Part shown: piece after piece, positions 26,506 through 40,027 of the stretch
Numbering within the stretch: the stretch's first letter is position 1
Layout of the letters: every line of letters begins with the position of its first letter
Assembly: GCA_037447655.1 (NCBI GenBank)
Contig: JBBHKE010002172.1
Location: 147,209-211,208 of the forward strand
Origin: Zygnema cylindricum
Lineage: Eukaryota; Streptophyta; Zygnematophyceae; Zygnematales; Zygnemataceae
DNA length: 64,000 nucleotides
Direction of reading: 5' to 3'
Notes under the pieces: model-generated
Told to the model about the DNA's origin: nothing
The model's input: only the letters and a program-made list of their open reading frames with translations
The model's database searches: none
Position numbers and translations under genes: made by a program

Positions 26506-27480
26506 GGGTACGTCCCCATGTAAGCGATACTTTTAAAAAGTACTTTGGCCTGTAGTGAAGTGTTCCGTACTACTTTGAAAAGTGTCCCTATGTGCGAAAA
26601 GGAAATCGGAACTTTGAAATGTGACGGTTGTAGACGTAGGTACAACTTTGTGACGGTTGACGACGACTCGAAACTTCCGACAATCGGTGACGCCAACAAA
26701 AACAGCGACGGTTGTAGACGTCTAGATTTTGTGTAATTTTGTGACATGGCAGATGTTTAGGGTTTTGTGACATTGTGACGTCATGCTCACTTGTGACAAC
26801 GTCGACGTCACAAAATTCAAGAACTTTCTGCCATGGCTATCCGATTTCGTTTTTCCGACTTTTCTCAATCGACTTGCCATAAAAATATACATAAAGGTAG
26901 TCAAAATAATTATTTTTTAAATAGCTTTCATTTTATACCAGTAAAGTCGTGCCTCATTCTAAAAAGTGAGAGATAAAAGCAATAGTGTGAGAGGGAGAGG
27001 AGAGAAGCGACGACGGCGCAAAATTTTGCAAAGGACCCGTGAATGAAAGTGGAGGTCCAGAGACCCCTGCAGATTTTTTTCCGTACATGCTCGTATTTTT
27101 CGTACATGCACGTGACAGGCAGGGAGATAAATAGCGAGTGCTCTCCCTCATCCTAAAATTTTACCACTCGTGTAGCGCGTGCGTGGACCGTTTTTCATTC
27201 GTTGTTTGGGCAGTACTTTCCCTGAAATCAGGACGCGAGGTGAATTTTGATGAAGTTTTTTTACAGGCTGAATTCTCTTGCCCCGGGATCGAAAAATGGA
27301 AACGCCAAAATTCGTTAACTTAACGACAAAAATGAAGTACATTCAAAGTATCGACTTGATGTTTACTGTAGTTTTTAATAATTTATTTTCTTGTACGGTT
27401 AAAGTTTTTCTCGTACGGAACTGTGTTTTGGGTGAAAAAGACAGGATAAATTCGATACTTTAATACATGGGGACGTACCC
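26506..27480. mobile_element. Family C Tourist-like element, copy C1
   Basis: Perfect 17-bp terminal inverted repeats starting GGGTACGTCCCCATGTA, flanked on both sides by TAA. A 3-bp TAA duplication and GGG termini are the hallmarks of Tourist/PIF-Harbinger-type elements. Interior: repeated GTGACGGTTGTAGACG-like words and no transposase frame. Confidence 0.85.
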
Positions 27481-27551
27481 TAAATAGCGTAAAAAACAAA
27501 ATCAGTGTTATTAATACCAATCGGGAAATATATATTAATCACTAACTCTAA

Positions 27552-28332
27552 GGGTATGTCCCCATGTACTTGTAACTTAGCGAACTTACTTTGTATTTTA
27601 GCGCGGATCCGCCGGACCCGGTTTTCAAGTGTCCCTGTGTCTGTAAGGACGAAATCGTAACATACGCTTGTGACGATTGTATACGTCTACAATACCTGTG
27701 ACGGCTGTCAACGTCTACAATCTGTGGTCGCACATTATTTTTCGGAACTGCTTTGTGACGTCGCATGTCTTACCGTGACATTGTAGACGTACCGCCTTAC
27801 AGCCTGTGCAGTTTCACGGTTAAAGAAGATGAGCTTTGCCTTTGCGTCTCCTGTCCGGTCGACGTGAAATGGCATCAAAATTTGAAGACCCCTGCAAAAA
27901 AAAAAACCGTTCTACACAAAAACAGACAAAACCAAACAAATTGTGTACTTTTATTTGTCTTATTAGAACGGAAACGTACAAAACATAGCGAATTTTGTAC
28001 TTTTCTTTGTCCTTGGAAATCGTATGAAAATTTTCGAAAATTACAGCACGTGCGAATATATGTTACTATTTTTTTATCGAAAATACTTAGTTTGAAAACA
28101 CATCGCGCATGTGTTTTAAACATAAGGTTGAAGATGACGTTTTTTGTCTTGGAAGTGGGTCGAAAAACACAAGACGACAAATTTCCGTACATCCTAAGCT
28201 CGAGGGTGACGCAAATTGTACTCTACAAATTTGCGATTCCTTCGTACGGTTGCAACTTAGGCAGTACGACGCTAAGTTTTACAGGAAAACGACATGAAAA
28301 AAACCCTTACTTATGCACATGGGGACATACCC
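27552..28332. mobile_element. Family C Tourist-like element, copy C2
   Basis: Terminal inverted repeats GGGTATGTCCCCATGT, flanked by TAA on both sides. Its interior aligns along its length with the two halves of C3 and contains the uninterrupted poly-A site that is occupied by D1 in C3, making it the empty-site reference. The 191-codon open frame across it (plus 27765-28340) is not a recognised protein. Confidence 0.88.
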
Positions 28333-28335
28333 TAA

Positions 28336-29461
28336 GTTGAGTTTTTTCGAGTAATAAATGCCCGCCGTATTGATGTCTACTTCAATATATGTATCCGTAC
28401 AAAATTTGACAATTCGTACGCCAAAATCTGAGTATCCGAGTTTGCGTCTCTTTTTCCCAGTGCACATTCACATGCGTGCACAATTATGTTATATGACTTT
28501 TGTACATTTGTATTTCGAAAAGTACATTTTGGTACAAAAACCCATTGTCCGTACACCACACTATAAACATTGCGGTGTACTTGCGTTTTTAACGCTAATT
28601 AGAAAAAAAACCCTAAAAAACGTAAAGGAAAAAAATAGAATTACGGATTGTATTTTAGGTTTAAGAAAAAAAAAAGGCACCAAATTAGCGTTATTTACTC
28701 TAATAACGATTGGCGCTGTACTGTACTTTACACTCTTTCGATGCCTTGAAAGTTCAAAACGTCAAACTGTTGATGGTGGCGGCAACCGTCATGATCACTT
28801 CGAACTTTTGTGGTCCGAAATTTTGAACGATATGACTTGTTAACTTTTAATTTTTAAGGTCTGAATTCAAAACGTGATGGTTGGGTAAGTCGCACATGCA
28901 AAAAATGGAGCATATTAATCATATACAAGTATCTTATGAATAAGGTAGACCAACAATATTTTTCTTTTGCCTCTTAAAATGTGTAAGATAGACCAACAAC
29001 ACCTTTTTCTTGCTTCTCATAGTGATTTCTGCATGCGTCGGAAACTCGCAATGTTGAAGCGGTATGTTATTTTGATAGTTGTCATTTTTTTTTAATTTTC
29101 AATTGTTAACTATTACCATAACATTAACCTGACTGCACGAATCTCAGAGTGTTTAAGTGGCCACGGAACATCCACGGAACATTTGTGATGGTCTTACATC
29201 ATGGTTGTGCAGGTACCGATTATGTTAGGTAACAGGAGTTTGCCATCGTTACGGAAGGCCACCCGTTAAGCTGTTTGTTGCATTGTCGGAACGGAAGACG
29301 TAGACAACCGTCACGGACATTATCGACGTATACAATCATCACACCTTTAAGTAACAATTTCGTTGTTTCACATAAGGACACTTGAAAACCGTGTTTGGAT
29401 GATTTGCGATAAAATAAAAAGTAATTTCGCTAGGTTACAAGTACATGGGGATATAACCTTA
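28336..29461. other. Gene-free stretch, remnant of a family C end
   Basis: The right edge (GTACATGGGGATATAACCTTA) is a diverged family C terminus, so a degraded element probably occupies part of this stretch; its left end was not found. An inverted family A-like end (ACGATTGGCGCTGTAC) lies near 28705. No gene is seen. Confidence 0.45.
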
Positions 29462-30287
29462 GGGCAATTTCGCATGTAACCGAAACTTTAGTCTTGCAAC
29501 TTTATTTTTAGCGAAGATTCTCCGTACTACTTCCAGAGCAGTCCTATGTAAAGAAATAAGATTGTTACTTTAAGTTGTGACGGATGTAAACGTGGGTGTA
29601 ATTTGTGACGGTTGTAGACGACTACAAAACTCGCGGCAATTGATGACGTTTACAAAATAGTGACGTTTGTAGACGTCTAGGTACTTGTGACATTGTAGAT
29701 GTCAGGGTTTGTGACATTTTGACGTCACGCTCAAATTATGACAATGTTGACGTCACAAATTCTAAAACTTTCCGCCATGGTTTCCCGATTTTGTTTTGTA
29801 GTCTTTTCTCACTCTGCCTAGATGGACGCTGAAATCATCAGATCGGAAGAGAGAGAGAGTCCGGAGAGCGAAAGCGAGTTGGGAGAGACGGCTAGGAAAG
29901 AGCGAGGAGAAAAGTCACGCACATGGAAGGCAGTGGTTTTGATGTAATCCGCGCACAAAATTAGTGAAAAACTTATGATATGTGCGACAGCATATGCATA
30001 TTCGCTCACCTCATGGAACTTTATTTAAAATCACCTCGCGAGGTGATTTTATATTTAGTTTGAGATGAGCTGGAAGGACGCGAAAGTGGGTCGAAACGCG
30101 CTAGACGACAAAATGCATCGCGCTAGACGACAAACTGTAGTACATGGAAAGTTTCAAGGTAACGCAACTTGTAGGGTGGTAAGTTGGTAACTTCATTTTT
30201 TTGGTACGGCTGCAGATCTCGTTTTTTCCAAGTTATGGAGGAAAACGACAGAAAATAACTGTAACTTTAGCACATGCGAAAGTGCCC
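29462..30287. mobile_element. Family C-related Tourist-like element, copy C4
   Basis: The left end GGGCAATTTCGCATGT and right end ACATGCGAAAGTGCCC are inverted repeats with one mismatch, flanked by TTA on both sides. The interior shares the GTGACG...GTAGACG words of C1. It contains a 26-bp perfect palindrome at 30026-30051. Confidence 0.8.
30026..30051. repeat. Perfect 26-bp palindrome centred on CCTCGCGAGG
   Basis: The left half reads TAAAATCACCTCG and the right half is its exact reverse complement, with no spacer. A second spacerless palindrome with the same CCTCGCGAGG core occurs at 58572-58591 inside element H2. Confidence 0.9.
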
Positions 30288-30290
30288 TTA

Positions 30291-32113
30291 ACCGTCGATC
30301 CCTAAAAATTAAGCGTCCCCCTGTACGCTGTCATAAAAGTTAAAGGCAGTGTAACAAAAAATTATGCTACGATGCTGGATCACCCTCAGCCGCATATTTT
30401 AGAAGCTGCCGTAACTTTTTACATTTTTTTTGTACCGAAAGTCGTTTCTCTATGTTGTCGCTACCGTACCTCGACGGGCAAGTTGACCGACCTACGAAAT
30501 TGTGATCGCTGGTCAAACCTCGATAGAATCGTACTCATATAATCGAAACATTACACGTCGACAGATCGTTGACGCGCAAACACTGGCACGACATTGTGTT
30601 TTCACTTTTCAATGTAAACGTGCACGGTTATATTTTTTTCCCTTTTATTTTCTAAGTAAACCCAATTTACTACATGCAAAATCCATTGATTTCTAGTTTG
30701 GTTGTCATTGAGTAATCAGTGCAGTCAAGATATATGACTTCTTGGGGCCAAACTAAGATTGGGAAAAGAGGAAAAAAATGAGCAAAATTGAGAGGATTGT
30801 TAACGTTACTTTAAGTATAGGTACATCAAACTCAATGTCAGAATTTTGCCAGTAACTTATAAACATTTCCAGCTCAGATACATTAAACCTATAGTTTTTG
30901 AACAGTAATTTCGTTGTTGTAACGAAATGATTCGAAGGGTCAATGTTGAAAACGAAAACTTCTTTCACCTCCAAGCCTTTACAACTGTGCATCGAAGGAT
31001 GTTTCAAAATGTTTGGAAGATAAATGACACCTCAAATCACTATCGAAATTGACATTTTTCATTAGCATGTAAAATTCATTAAATTTTTATTATGTAATCA
31101 TTTTGTTTCTGGTCTCAATATTAAGATCTGAATGTTAAAGGCTGTGCCTTCCGTTGATCCCTTCCATATACAATCTAGCTTTTAAGGGAGAAAAATTGCG
31201 TGGTTTACAAGGCGAGAATGCGTTTTTGGCATATTCTCCACACGCGTAGTTACAGCATAGGTGGCGGCTTTTGAATTTCAGCCTTGCAGAGAGCGTCACT
31301 TGTAAAAGCCTCTAATTGCACGATGTCAAGCTTACTCAATGCTTTCTTCACCACTCGAGTCATCTTTTCTGTCAACTCATAAAAATTTGGTTGTATTGGA
31401 AAGATAACTATCTTCCTTTTAAGGGTCTCACAGGTATGCCTGACGTGAAGTTGATGAATATGGGGGAGAAAACATTTAAGTTAATAGCAATAAACAGTGT
31501 ACCACTACATTTTTTTTTCTGATTTCAGAAATAAATATAAAAAGGCTATCTGACAAAGCTCCTGGAACCAAATAGGCATCCAGCCATTTCATCCTAGAAT
31601 ACAAATGAATAGAGCTCCAAACTTTCGCGTCAATACTCCGTTTCTTTAACATAAACCAAAAACATTATATAAAAAACAGTCATGATTTGCCTTGTGACAA
31701 GAAGAGTCTACCTATATAGTTAACTGAATGATTTCATCGAATAACAGTGGTATGGCATGTTAATGGACAGAAGACAAAAAACTGATGGACGATTCATAAA
31801 TAGTGACTCCTCAAAAACTTTGAAGCCACACCACACACATATTGTGTCAACCCTCCCAAAGAACTAACATTTGCGACAGAATAGAAACTGAAAAAGCACA
31901 TACCAAAATTTGAAACAAAATAAAAGAAGTAATGATTAACTGTCACGACTGTTACAATGCAAAACAGAATAGAACCCACCCTTATTAGGCAAAAAAGTAG
32001 GCGAATGCAATACCCAACACCCTCAAACATGGCGCCTTGTCCTAACCTACACTCACCTCCTTGTAATTTGTGCTTATAATTTATACTATGCCCAGGAGTT
32101 CAGGTGGGGCTCA
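30291..32113. other. Intergenic stretch downstream of the TRAF7-like gene
   Basis: AT-rich sequence without a recognisable gene. The part nearest 32113 is likely the 3' untranslated region of the minus-strand TRAF7-like gene. Confidence 0.5.
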
Positions 32114-35100
32114 CTACCCAGTTCCTCGCCACACTTTTATGGCACCGTCTTTATCTCCACTATATAGAGTTGCATCAGGAGCTTGGGCAAGACTAACTGC
32201 TACAGCCTGGTGACCTTGTAAAGTGGCGACACACTCTTTTCCTTTCCATACCCTCACGACAGGCTCCGTCAAATGCCCACAGTAGAGTACCCCATCTTGC
32301 CCTAAAAGTAACTCTCCTCCAGCACCGGACCCGTTAATCACTGCAATACAAACAAATTTCCTCCATATTCGAATGGTGTCGTCAGTAGATAAACTGTACA
32401 GTGTCCCGTCATTACCAACGGCCATTGAATAAACGTCACCGGTGTGCCCCGATAAAGTTGCGACAACCGCTCCTCCTTTATATACAAGAATTGTCTTGTC
32501 CACATTACCGGAAAGATAAATAGCGCCGTCTCTCGAGGCCACCAAGTCCATGTATGAAGCACCTTTATTGTGCTCTCTAATTGTTGCCACTTTCTTAAAT
32601 CCCTCAAAGACGGAAACACCTCCTTTATAATATCCCACGAAAAGAGCATCTCCAGCCCAGGCTAACTTCACAGGATTTGAAGCAAAGTTTCCACCTTTCT
32701 CCAGAATCGCGACGCACTGCAAGTCCTGCCAGGCTCGAATGGTCTTATCATCTCCACACGAATAAAGTGTTCCTTCCGGGCCTATTAAAAGCTTATTGAC
32801 GGATGACTTATGTCCAGTGAGAGTAGCTACACACACCTGTCCTTGCCATACTTTTATACTCCCATCCCAACTACCTGAGTACAATGTACCATCAGAAGCG
32901 ACGACCATTGAGTTTACTGCGTCCGTGTGGCCTAAAAGCGTCGCCACAAATATTCCTCCTCTCCATGGTTGAGTATGCGACAAAGTTGTCTTAGAAGACC
33001 CAATTTGACTAGTTTCTCTGGTAGGTTGAAGATCTTGGGGAACAGAAGAAGGGGCAGTTCTGCACCATTATCATCACCACGACCAAAAATTATATCTTTG
33101 GGCTTAGACGCAAAAGGAACAGTAGAAAACAAAGGCACGGTTAAGCTAGACGCAAAAGGCCATTGTCCAAGAACCTTCAAGATTTTTTCCTGTTTTAGAG
33201 ACCGACTTGAAGAACCTTCCTGAAAGGGTTTTACAGCTTTCCATGAAGAAGTCAGAAGTATAACTGACAAAAAGCCAAAAAAATATTGCCATGTCTCACC
33301 TCAAAGGTCCAGGCTCGATGTTTGTCGATACTGGCGGATAACTAACAGATACCCCTGGAGGTTCTAAATCCCTTTCAACAATCTCCGCTGTTACAGGCAC
33401 TGGGCCAACCTGTAATGCAGATAACATAAAAAAGAAAAAGAAATCAATTCCCTCTGAAGCAGTCATACCCATCAGCAAGTGTACGAGGGATAACCGCCAG
33501 TTGAAACAAGCGCATCAATAACCTTTTTAGATTCCAATCAAAACTACCGCCATAATACCAGGATATGAAACCGGGACCTACGAATTTCCAGCCGTAATGA
33601 ACAGCCATCACAGCACACCTTCCTGTGAAACTAAACAGTCTAAAATTTTGAGTATTTCTGGGGTTTTCTGTATATTTAGAGTTTTAACATTTTTGGGATT
33701 TAATATGTTCCCGAATCATTATCACTTTTGCACTCAAAAGCAAAAAGGCAAAAGGTGTGATTATTGTTAATCCATACCGGGAAACAAGCTCCTCTTTGCA
33801 TATTCACCCTCCTCCATCAATCCACTCTTCCATTCAAAAACATAGAAAAAAACAAAATTGTTTTGACTTACATCGCCAGCCTTTTGCTGCTCTAAAACAG
33901 CAACTTTCTGCTTCTCCTTCCCAAGCGCCTGTTTAAATTGTGTGAGCTGCTGTTCAAGTTTTGCCACCTTTGTCTCATATCCCGTGACAAGGCGTTCGAA
34001 CCCTGTAATTAGCTCCTTGGCTCGTGTCAAATCTGCCGAATTTTCTTGACAACACTGTCCAGCACAGTCAAGGCAAATACTGTGTTTTAAGGAATTTGAA
34101 TGGTTTTCAAAAAAAATCTTACAACTATTCTTACGGTTTTTGTGGTTTTACGTCACGGCCTCTGCAGTACCATCATAGAGGCACTGCATCTTTTTAATTT
34201 TCTTTTTTCTCGAAACCATGCTCTGCAATTAGTCTAGGTTCTATTGACAAGTTCATTTACACAGTTGGAATAGACATCGACACAACTTCACTTGTGTGGC
34301 CACCAGGTCAGGTTAACAAACTAAATTATTCTAAGTTCACACAGAACCACAAAGACAAATTAATATCCAGCAACTTGCTTCAGACTAATTGCAGCGGACG
34401 GTGTAGAAATCGGTAGAAGCGCAGGCTGACCCATAAGCACAACCACCCGTATTTATTTCGACATTGGTTCTTGTTTGACAAACTTTGAAAAAGAGATTTT
34501 CATAAGCTGTCACGCAGGTTTTTCTAGGATTTTAAACCAAAAAGGTTTACGTATCTTCCAGAGTTGCAATGGCTTCTTTAACTGGCAGATGGAAGACATG
34601 GTTTGTCAAACTAGATTTTAAATAAAGTCAACTACACATAGTCCCGTGTCAAAATGAGGATACAAAATGGAAAACCGCCAATTCAACTGCCTGAAAAAAG
34701 GTTTTTTGACTCAATTAGAGTAATTAAGGTGCCTGGTGTAGTATCTCCCTTTTGAGAAAAACCTTCTGTAACTCGTTCAGATTATTGACGCTTTGGACAA
34801 CAAGACTATTGACAAATTGGAAAATAATGGAAAAAGATTGTAGGACAAATCAAAAAGCCAGTGTGAACAATAAACCGGTCTGTATATACACCAATCCAAA
34901 ATTCACCCAGCCTGCATTCGATATCAATTGTACATCATTAGCTTGTATCACTACAGCTTAAATCGTTATTACCATTTAGAATAATTAGTATGCGAACTGT
35001 TTTAGTGTTAATAGTTATTTTTTTGGTCTAAATGACGTGGAAGATTGTGAACCACAAAAAGAAATCATTAAGAAATAAACATTTAGTATTAATAACGCTA

Positions 35101-37563
35101 TCTTGTGTTCAGATGGCAAAAGAAACTTGGTGTTATTAACGCTAACAGCAATTCATGGTGTACCAAGTACAACTGTTCTGTGGCAGACACATGCGAAGTA
35201 TGTTGTCAGAATCCCCGATTCCTGGATACGAAGATGCCAGTTATATACCCAATACAAATTCACAGTCAGAAATGATCGTTGTCGTCAAAAAGTGACAGAC
35301 AGATTTACATCAGGAAAAAGATAAAGAACACAACTTTCCCTTCAGTTGTACAAGATCCACCCGCTAGACTGATGAAACAACACATATGCGCTCCACTCAA
35401 AGGCTAAGAGAAAATTAAATGACAATGAACAGGTCAAGCACCCACAGTCGGACACAACAAAAAAAAACAAACAAAAAATGAAATAATAAAACACGAGACT
35501 CTAAAAGTCGTTTCCCCTTTTCTTTCTTACTTTACAGTGAATAGGCGTTTTTGTACAGTTTTGCAAATGAGCTGCGACCTCTGAAAGCTCACCCCTCCAG
35601 TTGCAACCCTCGGAAAAATTTTCACACCGAACAACAGTTCTGTTCAGAAAAAGCCAAAAATAAAATAAAAATGGGGGGAATAAGAGCAACAATAAGAACA
35701 CATTCAGAGAGGAGATTATGTTCTTTGAACCGAAAAAAAAAAAGGGGGAGGTTGGTGGGAGAGGGAAAGATAACTCAAGCGAGGTACTAACAATGGGCCT
35801 AGTCGCATTAACCAAAATTCTTCTTCTGCGTGCTTTGATTCTTTTAAACCCTACCTGCCCAGCATGCGATAAACAATCCTGTTGGCTTCCTTGAGAGGAG
35901 TTAAATGCTCCTTCGAGACATCCGTTTTGTCCTTCACTCATCATGATCCACAAACACCATTTCACCAAGAAACGTCAAACGGACCCAAAGGCAACAACAA
36001 AACCAACTTCGCTCTTGCACAAAAAAAGATCTACAAAATTGAAATACATCAGACCTAACAATTGTTTCTACAAAATTCTGTACATGAACCTTAATCTGTA
36101 ACAAAAAAGAACTAGGTTAGCCAGTTGACGATGAGGCAAGGCAAACAGTTTTTGTTCCAAATACACATTCTACTACTAATGATGTTACTCTATAGTTCAC
36201 TTTCTCACAAATCGGAAACACAGGTTTACGAGCAACAGAACAGGAATGATAGGTTTGAAAGCATATTAAGTCCATCGCCAGATGACAGAGATGAAATCAA
36301 AAAGAACAGTCTTTGAGTAAAAGCTCACGATCGAGAAACCATGTGTTTTGTCTTAAAATTAAAAACATGTGGTCGCAAATTCTTTTGAAGTGAGGAGGTG
36401 GTGTTCCACCACAACAAAAAATAAATCTGGTTCAAAAAGATATGACACCAAGAGGAACTTTCCCTTGAAGTCCTAGCAAGCTAAATTTGCTGCGCTTGAA
36501 AAATTGACACCACACAATTTCAGTGGTCCAACAATGCAAACACTATATCTTGAGACTATGATTATCTCCAATAAAACATCACTTAATTCTATCCTTAACT
36601 TCTGGTTACAGCTTTTTGCAACTTTATAGGTTCTTTGGTCTGTATAAGAACAGATTTCTTCCCGAATGTCTTCAGCAAGAACTATATGATTAAAATATTT
36701 TCCTACAGTATTTGTAAATGTGCATTTTGCTGTAGTTCCAAACTATTGTCGTATGTTTGTATGCAACTCAGCCCAAAAAAAGCCATCAGTGGAGATACCA
36801 AACTTAGCACACAGTGAACAAAAAAGTTCATTCCTTACAATTGGGCAGGTGGGTCCCAATGCATCAATAGCCTTCAGAATGCATCCCAAGCAGAAGACAT
36901 GGCCACATGGTGTCTGCAACATTTGAAGCCCACTGTACTCCATGATCAGAAAATAGCCATGTTTTTCCATGACTAATCTCAATCAATCAGCTCAGGTAGG
37001 CAACATTAACTAAAAAATCTCTGGCCACTTGTATCTTATCCTCATAATCACAAAAAAGACTCTTGGTTTAAGTAAGGAAACAACAAGTAATGTCTAATAA
37101 AATTTAGTATCTGAAGCCAGACAGAATTGCCATAGTTAAACTTTCCACAACATCATGTATATTGATGACTAAATGAGAGGAAAAAAGCAGGAAAGTAACG
37201 TGGTCCCAAACATGATAGATGAGATAGAAGACATGTCTGCGCACAATTGTGATCCAATCAACAAAAAATGTTCTGTTTGGAGACAAAATAAAAGAAAGAT
37301 ACGTAAATCAGGAAAAGAAACAAGGCAAAGAGGCAATTACCACCAAAACTACAGCAGAAACTACACCTGATAAGCAGCTGTCAGAAATCATCCACAAAAA
37401 GCTTTTAAACATCCCCACCATTCGAAAGAGAAATTCACAGGTATCTCACCTGGACTGCGTCATTAGGGTCCACTAGGTCGTCACAAAACACACAAATTAA
37501 TTCCCGCAGTTCATCATCCAAGTGCTCTCCATGAACCACCCGGTCGGTGTCAATCCCAGGCAT
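32114..37563 (-). CDS. TRAF7-like protein: RING, TRAF zinc finger, coiled coil, seven WD40 repeats
   Basis: Exons: 37563-37450, 36913-36839, 35878-35775 (or 35788), 35639-35531, 34054-33872, 33409-33300, 33059-32114; about 546 residues. The RING is built across three exons (ICVFC, CGHVFCLGC, CPID) and ends in CPID, with Asp in the place of the last Cys pair member as in TRAF6. A TRAF-type finger follows (CENFSEGCNWRGELSEVAAHLQNC pattern, C-x6-C-x11-H-x3-C). Residues about 140-195 form a coiled coil (heptads in VAKLEQQLTQFKQALGKEK). The last exon encodes seven WD40 blades, each with the GTLYSGSWDGSIKVW-type strand, and a proper stop. This order is that of animal TRAF7, an E3 ubiquitin ligase, so a substrate-binding propeller on a RING ligase is inferred. 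The exon 3/4 join is unsure: the phase-correct donor (gttatc) is weaker than the nearby gtacct site, which would break the frame. Confidence 0.88.
34954..35160. mobile_element. Family A MITE copy A9 in a TRAF7-like gene intron
   Basis: A diverged left end CAGCTTAAATCG and right end AGCAATTCATGGTG, flanked by TA on both sides. It lies within the 1.5-kb intron between the zinc-finger and coiled-coil exons and has no coding content. Confidence 0.6.
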
Positions 37564-40027
37564 TTTTATATTTTCGATCTGCCTCAAAAAAGGTCTTCAA
37601 GGTGAGCTAATCAGTTCTTCAACAAAAAACGAACTTACAGAGCGGTTTTTTTCAATACACGCGCAGTATTTCTGCTGAATTTTCCTTTTCTGTAAACTTG
37701 TTTGAACTCAAGTGAGCTGCACGATGATTCTCGTTTCAATTACTTGAATGCAAAATAAATGTCCGTAAAATTAGAGTCCCGGGCAAAAGATCGAACCAAT
37801 TTTCAGCTGCTGATAATTACTCATCGTTACGGAGAATTACATTTCTCTCAACTAAGTCATGGCTATTAGCATCAAAGACGAAAGCTGAATTGGTGGACAG
37901 TGTCACTGGTGGCATACATGATGCTTTAGCAAAGAGAAATTGTCACGCCAAGACGCATTCATAAACCAAAGAGTAATTTATTCGCACGGATTGTCAAAAA
38001 AAATTGCCGTACGCTATGGATAATACAGTTGTAACAGGGTTTCTGTTTGGACTAATATCAAAAAACTGACAACTACACCGCCAATCATTATTAGCGTGTA
38101 AGTTTTTTTAGCGTATAAAAATAATTACCGTGGTGTACGCTATTTAAGAATTTGAAAATTTTGGAAAAAATCATACATTCTAATTGTTTGGTTATGGTAA
38201 CATGCTTACACTAATGTAGGTCTCCGTACTTTCTGTACTTTCTGTCCGTAGTACACGTGGCAGTTTTCCAGTGGATCCCAAGGAAGAAAGGGACAAGCCA
38301 TAACGTCGGATGTGAAAGGTACATCTTTTTATCTGGAGCCGTACTAAAGCCGTACATATCTAATGCCGGCTACTGTACATTCGGCCTGTACAAATGATCT
38401 GATTGGTAGGCACCTCAGTACGTTTATTTTTGTTTATGACTTACGTGTATGATTGGCCGTACTTCTACATGTACGGCTCGTACACATTTCTCCGTACCGA
38501 TATATCGATTATCGGCTACCCGGAAAAAGGCCCATATCGGTTATCGGAAAATCCTTACCGATACACAACACTAGAAATTAAATCATTATAGCGTCTGCCT
38601 ACATCAGGCTTACATCAGCGTAAATGACATCATGCTGGTCCGTCGTCCGTACATTAAGCTAAAAGTAAGGGCAAATGTCTTTTAACGGAGAGCAACGAAC
38701 TCGCTTCTTCGTTAGTGAGCCGACCAATGAGAGTTGAACACGTAGAAGTCATTCTAAAAACAATGTCGGTTGTGGTCCCCAAATATTTGCACAATGAAAG
38801 TAAATTAGATAAGAGCAATTTCGACAAACAGGGATGCCTCAACAAATACAAGCACTGATCCTATACACACTCAACAATTTCAACTATTTGAATCTGAAAA
38901 CATTTGGCAAATCTCACCTAGATGTCAGAAATACTATGTGAAAGTGACGGGATAAATCTTAAGTTGGCATTGATTTATGTTGAAAGTAAAATCTTACATT
39001 TTGTAAGAACAATGATAAAAAAACCAGTAAAGAATCAAACATACTCCCATTTTTGCTTGTTTAATAAAAGTGAACTGTGCAATTGGTGATATTTACTTTT
39101 ACCCGATCGTTCTTGCAAAGAAGTTGTTTTACTATGTAGAATTCAACGCTATGCACAATCATTAACTGCTGGTTAATATGCTTGCAAACACGATTTGCTG
39201 AAGGTCATGGAAACGGAAACTTGTTAAACAGAACATGAATTAAAAGGTTGAAATTGTTAAATGAATGCAGAACAAATGAACTCATTAATACCAAAAAGGA
39301 ATCACACCCAGATAGTAACAGATAAGATCTTGGATTCACCAACCAACAGGTGGAATTGAGCAAATCCGAGAGCAGATATTTCACTATTATAAATATGCTT
39401 CCTTCAAAATGCCAAAAATCATTCTTAGCTTTTGAAAACTAGCTGAAAATTTACTGAATGGAATTTCCGTTGACACTTGTCAATATATCAATGCCTCCAG
39501 ATAGCATGCTACGTCATAAACAAATTATCCACCCTTTTTCGTACCATTTTTTGTTGACCATAGTCCCCAGGTACAAACAAATTGACCAAAACAACAACCT
39601 AAAATCACTGTCTAAACCATGTTTCAAGATTGGTCTACAGCTACTCTTCCAATTGTGAAAAAATTATTTCCTTTTTTTTTCCACATCACCAACCCAAACT
39701 ATAAAATCTTACTGGGCGCCTCTATTTGACAGCAGATTCTCAAGTATCCAAAATTATACAAATAACGTAAGTAGTCATACAACAATCTCACATCAAAGTC
39801 TTCAACTAACGACAAACACATCATCAATAATTGCTCGAAACCAAATGGCCAGAATTTGGAACTGGTTCTAAGCTAGATCTACACCCTTACAAGTGAGTCA
39901 AAATGTTTTGTGGGGCAAATGAAGGCCGCATGTAAAGGTTACAAAGGACTGTAGAATTTTAGCTATATAGCTGTGGCGTAAGTAAGCAATAAGGGTATGA
40001 AAAAAGGTAGATTACATTCTGATTGGC
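37564..40027. other. Intergenic stretch with family A and F ends
   Basis: A family A-like terminus (CACCGCCAATCATTATTAG) begins near 38075, and 38490-38577 is a right-hand family F end (ATCGGTTATCGG ... CCTTACCGATACACAACAC). From about 38650 to 40027 I see nothing recognisable; the end near 40027 should contain the 3' untranslated region of the LC8 gene. Confidence 0.5.

Noticed and set aside
27765-28340. 191-codon plus frame over element C2
   Set aside because: Lies entirely inside a Tourist-like element, is broken in C3 and resembles no transposase.
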